Shown: positions 49,072-61,667 of the stretch, piece after piece
How positions within the stretch are numbered: the stretch's first letter is position 1
How the letters are laid out: each line of letters begins with the position of its first letter
DNA from: Boswellia sacra
Lineage: Eukaryota > Streptophyta > Magnoliopsida > Sapindales > Burseraceae
Length of the DNA: 64,000 nt
Assembly: GCA_013180625.2 (NCBI GenBank)
Contig: SNVD02013097.1
Location: 248,001 to 312,000, forward strand
Reading direction: 5' to 3'
Notes under the pieces: generated by a model
The model's input: only the letters and a program-made list of their open reading frames with translations
Database searches by the model: none
Told to the model about the DNA's origin: nothing
Translations under genes and position numbers: made by a program

Positions 49072-50823
49072 AGAGGCTCATGGCATTTGCATAAACCTTG
49101 GACAATCACCTAGAGATTTGTGCCACCTCTCTAGCATACACAAAAGAAAATGCAAACAACGTTATGGGTGTAGGATTTGGCCTTTTTTCTTGTCTTTTTT
49201 CTTTTTTTGGTTTTGGTTCTTTAGTTTCTCATACACAATCTAACTTGTGTTTTTGTCCAATGAAGGTCTAAGATACCCGTTTGTCTTTGTTCAAATAGTT
49301 CTTAGACTAGACAAACTTAGGAATTAAAGTGGAAAGAAAGCAAAATTTTGAAGTCTGTAGCCAAAAGATCCTGGTCCTGAAGACCATTCTGCTGTGTTGA
49401 TTGGATCAAAATCGTGTCCAGGTTCCTATATCTTTATGACTTGATGAGAAGTTGGGATCCTCATGTTTAAAGCTTTTTCACAAAAGTCTATGCAGAAGGA
49501 ACCTCCTACAAGATAGTTCTTTTCCTTGTTTATGTTTATGCTTATTTTATGTTTAAGTTATTTAATGCATGATTGTTTTATCATACATGTTAATCTTGTT
49601 TATCTTTTTATCATTCATCTCCTTCTTTGGTTTTGATTTAAAGCTAATGTGCACCATGTAACACATAAGTGATCGCTTATGAGTTTTTCAAAAAAGCTGT
49701 TATTTCATTGATAAATATTCACCCAATTTGGTATTTTGAAATAATTCTTTTCCATAGGTTTGTTCCCAAAAGATCAATAAATTAACCAAAGAGTTAAATT
49801 ATTCCCTTGAATTGATGTTTATTTATCAATTGTTGATTGCACGTTTAGTTTATATTTCCTTGTCATAATTTGTTTCATTCTATTCACTCATTTATGTTAT
49901 TTCATGCTTTCTAATTAATCAATTATGCTTCTCCATTTATGTATTTGTTTTCTTTAATGACCTTTACTATTATTTTGTGTTCATTAGAGTTTTTCTTTTA
50001 TATGCTTTATTTTTCATGCTTTTCTTATTAGTTGGGATTGTTGTTTGATTATTATGTCTTTGTGCACTATTTACTTTTATGCACTTTTAAAGAATTGTTG
50101 TCAACCTCTACCCTTTGTATGAATAGAACTGCTTTTGATTTGTGTCACCTCGCATGTTTAAACGAGATAAAATTGGCCAATGCATGATTAAAATGAACCA
50201 ACCTAAATGGACTATAAAAACAAACAAGATATTTTAATTTAATATACTTTAGTAAAGGCCAAACATCTTGTCCAGTCGACCGAAGGCTCGTATCTAACTT
50301 TCCAAACCCATCTCTGAAGGAAGTAGAGTAGTTTAAGTCCTAAGTAAGGGATCAGATTATCATCATCCAATTTTTTCTTAAAGAAACTTGGGTGGTGACT
50401 ACATCATCATCTCTATATTAGCCTTTAAGGTTAATTTGTGTTTCCTTAAGTCTTGGAAAAGGCTTTGACATAGTATTGTGATTAGAATCAATTGGAATAG
50501 GACGAAAGGTTTGCTCACATTTATCGAGACTTCCTGAAATTACATAAAACTAAAAACTGACTATAAACCAAATAACTAAAGTCAAGGACGAGATGGTAAA
50601 TAAATAAATAATAAACAAGACAATGAAACTTTGGTTAATCTAAGTATCCTACATACAAAATTATAGTAACCAAAGTTTATTAACATAATTCTTTTTATCA
50701 CATAATCAACCAAGGATGCCAACCAAAGTTTCCCAACAACAGCCATATACTTGTAGTAAGAATATTACAAGAATTATCTATCAATGAAGAAAAAAAACAG
50801 TTGTTACAAAAATTAATCGGTAC
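49072..50823. other. Non-coding, probably old retroelement DNA
   Basis: Long T-rich stretches and a segment near 50385 (AAACTTGGGTGGTGACTACA) resembling sequence beside the LTR of some plant Ty3-gypsy elements. I cannot find paired LTRs or any polymerase frame. Origin uncertain. Confidence 0.25.
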
Positions 50824-51045
50824 CTGGATTTCTCTAGTTTCAATCTTGTCCATGGCACCAAGATCAATAATAGGGCAATTGACCAATAGTGTCATTAAGA
50901 TAAAAGGGCCAGTTGTTAAGAGTTTTAAGCTCGAAATGCGAAACGTTTCCAAATTTTATTTCACTAAGCATCATAAAGATGGAGTCCACAACTTTGCAAA
51001 GGAGGTACTCTGGTAAGAGCATTCCTAGATACATAATTCTCTTGG
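50824..51045 (-). pseudogene. YUCCA pseudogene fragment, exon 2
   Basis: The minus strand, frame starting LTKRIMYLGMLL, matches exon 2 of the intact YUCCA gene in layout: a Leu-rich helix, VVDSIFMMLS and FGNVSHFEL (FGDLSKYGL in the intact gene), then PFYLND and IDLGAMDKI. It ends at the same splice position, GAAATCCAG|GTACCG. One extra base near the QLP stretch shifts the frame. No exon 1 is found next to it. Confidence 0.8.
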
Positions 51046-51047
51046 TG

Positions 51048-51187
51048 AGCTATATATGTTGTTCTTAGTTTCTTTCCAAATACGCAAAGTAAAGATAAAT
51101 AAGTAGTAAAAAAATTTATTTGTTAAATATATGTTCATTTTTTATTCAGTACATATATGGTAATGGTCAGAATATACATATACTAGT
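51048..51187. repeat. Copy of the YUCCA 3' flank
   Basis: Similar to 30310-30470 downstream of the intact YUCCA gene. Here it directly adjoins the upstream side of the exon 2 relic, so a deletion must have joined one copy's exon 2 to the 3' flank of a further copy. Confidence 0.75.
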
Positions 51188-51195
51188 GTATGTAT

Positions 51196-51770
51196 CACTA
51201 TAAGAAAAAACAAATATTTGACTATTTTTGGTCATAAAATATGATCATATTTAACGGTTACTGCGTATCATATATGTCACCGTCAAATATGATAATAGTT
51301 GACAGTTGGTCAAACGGTCAAATATAGACTATAATATATTTGACTCTTAATAAGTAGTCAAGTTTATATGCAATTGGAATTGGATTTTTAGCATTATTTG
51401 ACTGTTTTTGGAAGCAATATTTGACAGAAACTGTTAAATATGATGAATTTAACGATCGAAATTTTGAAAATACTATTACTAATATTTGACTATAACGGTC
51501 AAATATAATAAACGTAACGGTCGAATTTCTTCAAATTTGATTGTATTTAACCGTCAAATATGTGGTGGTAGAATAATATTTGACTCATTTTTGACAGACA
51601 AATTATAAAATAGTATTTTTTATACTTGCCGATTTGTATTCTATCAAGTATGAAAGATTTTTGTGCTCATATTTGACTGTTTATTATTGTCAAGTTCTTT
51701 AGAATAATATTTTTTGTTATTATCATATTTGAATGTTTTTGGCCGTCAAATATGAATTATCATATATATA
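51196..51770 (+). mobile_element. CACTA-type transposon end with TTTGAC subterminal repeats
   Basis: Starts CACTATAAGAAAAAACAAAT, close to the CACTACAAGAAAA terminus of plant CACTA elements. The next 550 bp contain over ten variants of ATATTTGACNGTT / AACGGTCAAATA in both orientations, as in CACTA subterminal regions. I find no matching opposite end or TNP2/TNPD frame, so the extent is unknown and the copy may be truncated or non-autonomous. Confidence 0.65.
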
Positions 51771-54175
51771 AAATATATATATCTTTTAATAAAATTATGA
51801 TAATAGATGTATCATTTATATATAATCTTTTGTGAAAATATAATAATTTTATTAACTTTTAAAATAATAATAAAAATTTATATTTACGGTCACATATATA
51901 TGAAACAGAAACCTAAACAAAATACAAATAGAATTATAAAAAAAAATATGAGACTTAATATGGAATGTAACACTTGAAAACAATAAATTAACAAAAGCAT
52001 GCAAGTGATTAGTAACACTTTCTCTACAAGCTGAACCCATAAACCAATAAGAAAATTAAACACTACCTGCTAACTGAAAAACAAATTAAAGACTTTCTTT
52101 CTTTGTGTACAAAATCCCAATTGCATCCCAACACTACTTGTTTCTTTCTTTTGTAACACAAGTACTCATGATCTACCTATTGTACCTTGAAACTCATAAA
52201 CAGTATTCCAACTTAGTTGTATTTCAACATAGCATAAACATGCCTAAACATAGCTTATTACTAAAACAATATTCCAAAATAGTTGCATTCCAACATAGCA
52301 AAACATGAAAAAAACATAACTTATACCATGTTAAAGTCAGATCAAAGGGAGGCATCCAATATAATAATTCAAGATAGATTTCTCTAATTGATCAATTGAA
52401 GTATCCCTCAACTATTAGGTAAGTGATCTATAAAGTTTTCAAATGAGCAAAGGGCACTTTACAATTACATGCATGTTGCCAAAATTTAACATTTGCATAT
52501 GTTATCTTAATCAATACAGGCTAATGATGTTACCCACAAAATGCAGTCCATCTCTATCACCATAACTGCAGTCATCTTTTCAATAATCCACCAACATACG
52601 ATCCCAAAAAAATAAGTTAGCAACTGTACACCATATATATCAACAAAATCAATCAACATAACTTCTTCAATTTGCAAGGCTGCAACATTAGAAATACACT
52701 TGTTAGAAAGAATTAACAAATATGAAAACCTTATGTACAAGTTTATTTTTTGCCTACTTCAAAAGGAAAGTGTCATCATAAATCATAGTGAAAACAAATT
52801 GAAATATTGAGTCTAACCATATTATACAATGCAAATTAATTTGTTATTCAAGCTAGTGATTTTATCTTTTTAAGGAAAATTGAAAGTAATTATATAAGAA
52901 TCAATTCTACATTACTTTTCAAGTTATACTTTCTTTACAACTAAATGATATGGTTTATCAAACAGTGTTTGTAAAATTTGATAGCTTTACATGAATTGGA
53001 GAGTGCAAAGTAGAGAAGAATGTGGAGTTGAAACGGTGAGCCAACTGTTTCGTGAAGATAGGTAACCAAGTCTATAAAGAAAAAGAAATAAATTATTATA
53101 GTCAAATAGTAAATATAAACCGAGTGCAAAAAAGAATTGAGTGAGACAGAACAGATAGACGTAGCAGTATACTAACCAGCCAAATAGTATCATTTCAAAC
53201 CAAACTAGAAGAGAATGTATATGCCATCTTTATCATAGCTAACTTCTAACCAATAAAACTCATGCTTATTAAACAGGCATGTGTATCATAACATTAATCT
53301 TTGTTATATGGCTTATGAGAGCAAATTTTCTTTGCTATCTTATACATTTCCATATGCATTGAAAAAGCAAACTCCTACCAACTTTCCACTTATGGTAGTA
53401 AATCCATTAAACAAGCACGAATTCACAAAAATGTTCAAAGCTAAAATATTCATTTTCCACAAATCAATGTCAAAGGTTTGGATGATGATAAGTGGTCAAG
53501 CATGGAGTTGAACTAAAAAAAATAATAAAAAAATTCTTTTAAAGCCAGAATAGGTTCAAGCTTCCTTAGCCGTTCTAAAATCTGCTTAAACTAGTGATGC
53601 ATGTACAAAACAATTAATTAATTAAAAAATTCTTGCAAGTGAAATCAATTTTCAGAAAGTCAAAACAGCATGGATAGAATTACATAGGCTATTCAAAAGC
53701 ATTAAATGATGTAAAATAACGTATTAAAGGGTTTATACCAACCTGATGAATTTTAGATAGTTATTTATAGCATATAGAAATGTTGGAAGTACAAGAAGAA
53801 CACTGTTTCAAGCTACCTACGAGAAAGTAATGAGAGATTGCAAGAATTAGAGACCATGAAGAGTGATCAAACGCTCATACACAACTAAAAAACATAAACA
53901 AACATGGCATGAAAATTCTGACGAACAAACCCACTACAGATTTAATAGAATGAGCTAGCCATCAAAGACCAACCATCTCATTTCTACTTACCACTTACCC
54001 ATTTCTTTGCACTCTCCCTCACACACACTGAGAATTTTAACAAATTTTCATGTAATAAGCTTAATCAAGATCAAATAAATAAAACAAAGCGTAATCAATA
54101 GCAGAGAACATTGTTATAAAAGTTAATGGATACCAAAAACATGTTTAAAGAATTTACAGAAAATTAAAAAATCAA

Positions 54176-54280
54176 GTGAGGGGATCTGATTGTTCTTAGA
54201 AGATAGAAGAAGAAAATTTCAGCCAACCCATATATTAAAATTATCTCATGAATCGTTATATCTAAGAACAATTAGATCTA
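54176..54280 (+). repeat. Direct repeat A, copy 1 (partner 55256-55360)
   Basis: About 105 bp, roughly 80% similar to 55256-55360 by eye; the shared core includes TTAAAATTATCTCATGAATC. Confidence 0.75.
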
Positions 54281-55255
54281 ACTTATTGAAAGATGAAAAA
54301 GTAGTCTTCTTGAGGAAAACTACTATTGTAATTAACTCCTAGAGATTAGGTAATTTGTAATCATGAATATTTAGAACTAAAGTCTGAGTTGTTCCAGGTT
54401 ACTGCACATAAAATCCATTCTAGTCAACATTTCACGAAAATTATAAGACCTTCAAAGATGAGGAAAGTCTACTAAAATTATTTCTATTAAGTATATGTGC
54501 AATTTTTAGTGTGCTTGTAGCGTGGAATCATGTATAAGTGCTAGTACAGTGGTGAACAAATATCTTTTACTAATTCGTAAAGCCAGAATCAATAAATGGT
54601 ATTGTAGAGAATCTTAGCTATTTTTTGATTATTATATTTAGTTCCATATAGTCCACAGCCCCAAAGGCAAAGAGAATCTAAGGGTACGAAATGAAAATTA
54701 ATTAAACAGTGAACAGCAATGGTGGCTTGTATACAAATTTAAAAAGGGATACAAGCAACAAAAATTCACATCATCAATAGATTAGGAACTGTCTAATGCA
54801 TAAACAATAATTCCCATAGACTGCTCCATTGGAGTTTCTTTCACTTGACAACGAAAAGTACCAAAATATGAATTAAATGCGAAAGTGAAATACTATAGCA
54901 AAGGTGAGCTATTGTGCAAGTCTAATGACCAACAAACCGTTATAAAAAATAATAAAATTTAAGCTAGTAATCTGTCTAGTGTGCAAAAATATGTATAAAT
55001 ATGCGTATAGAGGTGGAACTACCAACTCTTTCAGTAAATAATTGAGAAACGACAAGTGAAATTGATTTATAGCTTACCCGTATTTCTGTGAGATTATATA
55101 TACATAGAGAGAAAAGCTACAAAAGTTGGAAAGTCTAAGATTATTACCGGGTCATTTCTTATCTAAAATATTGAAGTGGAAGATGCCAAATGTTACCAAA
55201 ATAACATTAAATATATATGACCAAGCTTAAATAACAGAAACTTTAATTAAGCATC

Positions 55256-55360
55256 CAGTGAAGGGATTTTATTGTTCTTGGAAGATAAAAGAAAAAAATT
55301 TCAACCAACATAGGTATTAAAATTATCTCATGAATCGTTAGATCTAAGAGCAATCAGGTT
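55256..55360 (+). repeat. Direct repeat A, copy 2
   Basis: Partner of 54176-54280. Confidence 0.75.
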
Positions 55361-55630
55361 CAAACACACAAAAGCAAAAATAAATATGAAAGAAATTAGA
55401 TGAACAGAGGTGAAAAGAAAGGGAGTAGGCACCTTGTTTATGACCAGCACCCTTGTCGACTGTGGGAGCAACAAAGCAATTGAGTGAGGAAAGAAGCAAG
55501 GAAAAAATTGAGAGACTTGATCAATTAAGTGAGGGAATGGCTAAGTGAATCAATCGATGAAGGGAGACTTGATCAATAATGCATTAATATCTTTCCTTGG
55601 GCAAGTCTGACTTCAGTTACAACTAAAAAG

Positions 55631-55795
55631 TTAAATGGATCCTAATCTCTAGGAAAAAAGTAGTTCGATGCACCTAGCAACTTCTTTTTTCAAAGAAAGA
55701 AAAGAGTTAACTGAAACATATAAATCTCACGAATATAAAATCTCCAATGGCTGAATATTTTCAAGTCAACCAGATTTGTCATTTGGCACCCACTG
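55631..55795 (+). repeat. Direct repeat B, copy 1 (partner 55911-56070)
   Basis: About 165 bp, similar to 55911-56070; shared parts include AACATATAAATCTCAC and TCAACCAGATTTGTCATT. Confidence 0.78.
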
Positions 55796-55910
55796 CCTTA
55801 TTGACCCAATTCAAAAACTTATACTTATTTTATTAAAAAAATACATATATTCATTTTCTATAAATACCATAGCGATAGAATCAAAACCAGAGACTTAACC
55901 ATTCAATAAT

Positions 55911-56070
55911 GTTAAACGGATCTTAGCCTCTAGGAAAACATAATTCGATGTATCTAGCAACTCCATTTTTCACAGAAAGAAAAGATTTAAACATATAAAT
56001 CTCACAAATATAAAATTTCCACAAGCAGAATATTTTCAGGTCAACCAGATTTGTCATTCAACACCCATTG
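55911..56070 (+). repeat. Direct repeat B, copy 2
   Basis: Partner of 55631-55795. Confidence 0.78.
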
Positions 56071-57068
56071 TGTAGAGTTTCAAAAGAAAACAAATATTTA
56101 TGCATTTATATATTACAAAATTTAGAAATTATGTTTAAGGATTAAGTAGGTTCGAGAATTTGTCGATTTAGGCCCATGAATTAGGGCCTTATATTTATAT
56201 AAGAGAGGATTTTCTAGAAGGAAAAAAAAAAGAGGGAGAAGAGTTTCACAGTTACAAGGGGAGGAAAAGAGAAGAAGGAGAAGAAGAAAAGAGAGGAAAA
56301 ATTTTAAAGAGGTGTATAAGCTTGGAATACAAGTAGGATTTTTCTAACACTATACCTACATCATGTCATGTATTTTGTTTGTTTTAATTGATATTGGTTT
56401 GTTATGCATGTGACCTATTCTAAATTGATTGTTTTGTTGCATGGATGATGAATCATGAGTGAAACTACTTATTGTGAGTTGATTGTTTGTTGTTTGAATG
56501 AGGAATTATATGTGAAAACTAAGTGCTTATGAAGTGAAATAGAGATGGTTCTTGAGTGGAGTTGTAGTTCACATGACTATCTTGTGTTGTTTGAGCTGAT
56601 GCATTAGTCTGGATTCACTACAAGAATTTTGGCCTTATGTGTCACTGCCCTTTATGAATTATATGTCGGTTTTAAAAAAAAAGTTACATATGCAAAGTCA
56701 AAAGCGCTCTTTTGTTTATATGTCGCTTTTCGATTTTCCCTAAAATTACGCAAAATACCACTGATATAAATTAATCTAAACTCTCCTACTCTACCCTTTT
56801 TGGTTGACCTAGCCGCCTCTTATCTCATCACTCCCTCTCGTCTCTTCAACTCACATCTCTCGTATCCTATCAGAAATCCCAGAAATCATTCATCTTTGAA
56901 ATCTCTAAAAAGCTCTAAAGTCTTTCTCTCCCTCTCGTCTTGTCTCATCTCTAAAATTTATGTTGCATCTCGTCGCTCTTTCACCTGTTGTTGCCATGGG
57001 TTTTTAGGTGAGTTTTCAGGCAGTAGGTGGGTCTCTTTGAGGCAAAATTTATCTTCCAGTATGGTGCA

Positions 57069-57549
<481 letters not shown>

Positions 57550-57960
57550 TAATATGTAAATTTAGGTCTTAAGGTTTGCTTATGATTGGATGCAGTTGAT
57601 TCCATGAGGTCATATATAATGATAGTTGTATGATTTTAAGGCTGAGTAGTCTACCATAATTAATATAGTCACAACATTGGTTGTTGGCAATTGTATTCAG
57701 ATCTGTGAACCACTATTTAGAAACTGTAATTACCTAGAGTTTCACAGTTTGTACGTTAACAAAATATTAACCCCCTGTTTTGATACCAATTCCTTATGGA
57801 CTCTTAGATAAGAATGATATAAAATTAGCCACCAGCGAATAATATCGAACAATTTTGTAGAATGAGACCTATTCATGATTATTAGGAAATTTCATGCTTC
57901 ATCAGTAACTTCTCAACCTTGCCCTTTTTTACTGAATCTGCTGTATTTTTTAACTTGCAG

Positions 57961-60238
57961 CTACATGAATGTGTTGGATCTGCCGTTGGTGCAATGGGCC
58001 TTGAAACATTTTTAAGCCTTCATCCTCTCAAGTTAGAGGCTAATGACCTTTCTGAGGTAAATGTTTGGTTCTTTCCTATATTGAAGCAGTATACAGTTGG
58101 TGCTCGTTTGAACTTCTTTATAGATAAAATTTTGGGTATGGCTGAACTGATAAGGCAGAAATCTCGAAAGGTATCATTCTCTTTGTGGTACTTATTCCCT
58201 TTATGTTACTGGCATGTGTTACATAAAGTTTTTTGCAGGTTGAGCTAGAAGGACGGGTTTTCTCATCACGGCTTGCTGATGCTCTTGTATACTCCTTGTG
58301 GTCCTTGTTGCCTTCATTTTGCAACTACCCTTGTGATACTGCTGAAAGTTTCAAGGATTTAGTCGAACCTTTATTGACTGCCCTTCGGGAAGAACATGAT
58401 GTTCGTGGAATAATATGCTCTAGCTTACAGAGTCTAATTCAACAAAATAAGAGTTTTTTGGAAGAAAAAAAGGATATTTTTGTTGTTGAACGAAGTGTGG
58501 CCAAGCAACGAGCTATGGCCCATTATACCTCACAGGTCACAGCTGATAATTTGAATGTTCTGAAGTTGTCGGCTCGTGAAATTTTGTCTATTTTGTCACG
58601 GATTTTCCTGGAAACAGCAAAGGATGAAGGAGGTTGTTTGCAGGTACTTCTGTTCTCAATGGATAAATGACTGTTATTTCTTTATCTACATACTAGAAAA
58701 TGTTGAGTGGGCATTGCTTTTCTAATTATATATGTATGAGAAATACGTTTTTGGACAGTGAATATAGTCTTCATATGATAGTATTTTCATTATGTGGTAG
58801 TGTGAGTTTAATGGAGTTCATGGTGGTGTTTATTTGGTTGACAGTCCACAATAAGCAAATTTGCCTCCATAGCGGATAAAGAAGTAGTAACAAGGTTATT
58901 TAAAAGGACAATGCGTGGGCTTTTGGAGGTAACCCAAGAGGCTGGAAAAGCAAAAAATACTAAAAATTCTAATCGTATATAGATTGATGATTCCTCCAAT
59001 GAAAGCTCACCATCTTTTATAAGGTGATATAATGGCTCCTTTAACCTCAATACATTTTCATAGATGTTTAGTGTGATTATGCAGCAGCCAACATTCCACT
59101 TACCTCCTGATCTTAACTGTAGGGCCCGGCTTTTTGACCTGGTAGTTTCACTTTTGCCTGGTTTGAATTCTGAAGAGATTGATGTCTTATTCATTACAAT
59201 AAAAACTACATTAAATGTGAGTGATATTATTTTCAATGGGAAAAACTCCCTTTTTTTTTGTAATGATGACTAAAATGAGGCTGTTCTGGAACTGCAGGAT
59301 GATGAAGGTTTAATTCAAAAGAAAGCTTACAAAGTTTTTTCAGTTATTCTGAGGGTACTTGTTCTACTGTTGTAAAGGCTTTTGAACTTCATTTTTGAAT
59401 ATCTGTCTATTCTTATTATATATATTTATGTTCGAAAATATCAGACGATAATGTATACTTTCTTTTTTGTATTTTATAAATATTGTAATTGTTAGATATA
59501 TGATGTTATATGTTTGGCTTTTATCACAGAAATAAAAGTATTAAATAAGTAAAAGTTGTGGTAATGGGGTAGTTAATCTTTGATTTGTAAGGAAAAATGT
59601 GGTTTGAGGATGCTTGCAAACCCAACATAGGTTCGGTGTTTGGGCAGGGATGGTGCATCATTGGTATATCTGTAAATACTTGTTTACATTGTGTTAGTAT
59701 GTGGTAGTTGTGAGGTTTACCCCTTGGGGGATTGGGAAAGGGTTCTTTGTTCCTCTTTACTAGGTCAACTATTTTTTAAAGTGTCATTGTCAGACTATAG
59801 AACTATACTTCAGTCTTTTGTTTGTTGTTTTGATTGGCGATGATTTTTGGTTGTGTTTGGCAAAAAACGTGATGGTTTCTTTCATCAAAGCTTGAGGAAT
59901 TGCTTGGACTTATGATTGAAATGTTGCCCTCATGCCATTTTTCTGCCAAGTGCCACAGACTTGACTATTTGTACTTTATGCTAGTTTTTGTCTCCAAGGT
60001 AATATGGGATGCAGCTTCCTCTCTCTCTCCCTCTCTATCTACATATACACACACACACACCCCACCACAAACTTATGAATATATGAATATCAAGGATTAA
60101 AGTTATTTTTCCTGTTTGATAATCAGGCCTCAACTTCTTTCTTGAATAACTTAAATTTCTTTACAGGACAATTCTGAGCAGAAGAGACGTGAGATACTCA
60201 GTTCTTTTTTAACTGAAATAATACTTGCTCTGAAGGAG
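57961..60238 (+). pseudogene. RRP12-like gene fragment (seven exons with introns)
   Basis: Exon-like blocks 57961-58170, 58239-58643, 58845-59023, 59085-59216, 59298-59354, 59891-59998 and 60167-60238 have good AG/GT borders; apart from one stop, each is open in the expected frame. The joined sequence matches plant RRP12-like proteins (NUC173/ARM-repeat factors for pre-40S export and rRNA processing): NVWFFPILKQYTVGA, DALVYSLWSLLPSFCNYP, RAMAHYTSQV, DLVVSLLPGLN, DEGLIQKKAYKVFS, LEELLGLMIEMLPSCHFSAK. TAG at 58980-58982 is the only stop in these blocks. The N-terminal and C-terminal parts of the roughly 1300-residue protein are missing. Kept introns show it was copied from genomic DNA, not from mRNA. 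Confidence 0.88.
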
Positions 60239-60258
60239 GTACTGAGCTTGACTACTGG

Positions 60259-60623
60259 AAATTTATTTGTGTGGCTTTGAGGCAGTGGACAATGACTACA
60301 CTTCTTTGGCAGGTTATACAAATTTTTTGCTTAAAGGTTTGTGTGATTGTTATTGCATGAAACACTATCTCTCCTTCTGAATTTTAACTCTTTTTTTGTT
60401 TCAATTTTGTGATATATATATATATATATATATGTTAGTTTTTTGGTGGTACACAGTTGAGAAAATTCTCTATAATTTTGGTTTGTTTGATTGTTTGGCC
60501 AACACTAGGGGAAAAAAGGCAAAACAGAAGGCTAGGGAGAAACAGCTTGAAGAGGCAAGGAGACTTGCTTCTTTGCAGAAAAGGAGAGAACTTAAAGCTG
60601 CTAGGATTGACACTCGACAAAGG
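60259..60623 (+). repeat. Duplicated block, copy 2
   Basis: Partner of 57069-57423; it flanks the RRP12 fragment on the other side. Contains a (TA)n run at 60412-60432. Confidence 0.93.
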
Positions 60624-61361
60624 AGGAGAAAAAGGAAGGGAATTGACTATAATGCTAAAATTCCATTTGAGAAAAAGCCTCCTCCAGGCTTTTTTGATGT
60701 TACTAATGAAGATAGGCTTGTGGAATTAGCCCAGTTCCCAACGGCCATTGAAGAACTTGAAGGGAAGAGGAGGGTTGATATAAAAGCTCAGCTAAGGAGA
60801 CAAGATATTGCAAAAAATAAAATCGCACAAAGACAGGATGCTCTATCAGCGATACTACAGGCTAATAAACTGAATGATCTGAAAACAGTTAGGAAGAGGT
60901 TGAAACTAATGCTTCCTGCACCTGAGAAACAGAAAATTCTCTGGTCTAAGCAGTCTTCCACAACCCAAAAATGAGTACCAAATAGTTATCCAACCACCTG
61001 AAGAAGATAATGAAGAACCGGAGGAGAAGATCGAAGAGGACATGTCTGATAGGTTAGCCAGAGAAAGGGCAGAGGAAGAAGCAAGGCAGCAGGCATTGCT
61101 TGGGAAGAGATCAAAAGTGCTACAGAGGGAGCTTCCTAGACTCCTGTTGCTTCACTGGATCTAATTAGAAATTCTTTGTTGAGGGCTGATGGAGACAAGA
61201 GTTCCTTTATTCCTCCAACTTCTATTGAGCAGGCTGGAAACATGGAGAAACTTGCTGCCTTGCAGAGTGAATTTGAGATTGTGAAAAAGAAGATGGATGA
61301 TGATAAGGAGAAGGCTTTACACCTTGAGAAAAAGGTTAAGCTTCTCACATAAGGTTATGAG
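60495..61361 (+). pseudogene. CDC5-like fragment, long copy with internal deletions
   Basis: Begins with the same [10 protein letters not shown] stretch, continues through IPFEKKPPPGFFDVTNEDR, RQDIAKNKIAQRQD and KLMLPAP, then jumps out of frame across a large deletion to LPQPKNEYQIVIQPP and EEKIEEDMSDR, shifts again near 61141, continues SLDLIRNSLLRADGDKSS, and jumps once more at GluGlnAla to GNMEKLAALQSEFEIVKKK, ending KVKLLT with a TAA. CDC5 works with the Prp19 complex in pre-mRNA splicing and immunity. This piece lacks both MYB repeats and has two deletions, a frameshift and a stop, so no CDC5 function is expected. It ends at a donor-like GAG|GTTTGT. Confidence 0.9.
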
Positions 61362-61667
61362 GTTTGTCTTTCTGAGTTGACTATTGGGTGTTTTTTAAAA
61401 TAATATACATTACTTATATATAATGATTCCAGGATAACAAAATTCATGTGTCAATCATTTGACTAAGTTGCAAATGTCAGTATCACATACAGTAGTATTT
61501 AGTATACTATGCTGTTTCAAATTTTGGTTTTTTTTTGTAGGTCTTTTTTATATTTTTATTTGTTTATTTATATTTTTACTTTTAATTTTAATTTCTTTCT
61601 AGCTGTTAAACATGCACAATTCATCATATAGCTGATGCATATCAAAATCTTTTTTGCATTGGTCTAG

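Larger units (their letters stand above)
51771..56615. other. Non-coding repeat-rich DNA, possibly interior of the CACTA element
   Basis: AT-rich, no real gene. Direct repeats are listed separately. A promoter-like block at 56150-56300 (TATATTTATATAAGAGAGG followed by purine-rich sequence) stands out but leads into no frame. Confidence 0.35.

Noticed and set aside
51196..56616. A single CACTA element bounded by the two CACTA ends
   Set aside because: Both ends point the same way; a complete element needs them inverted.
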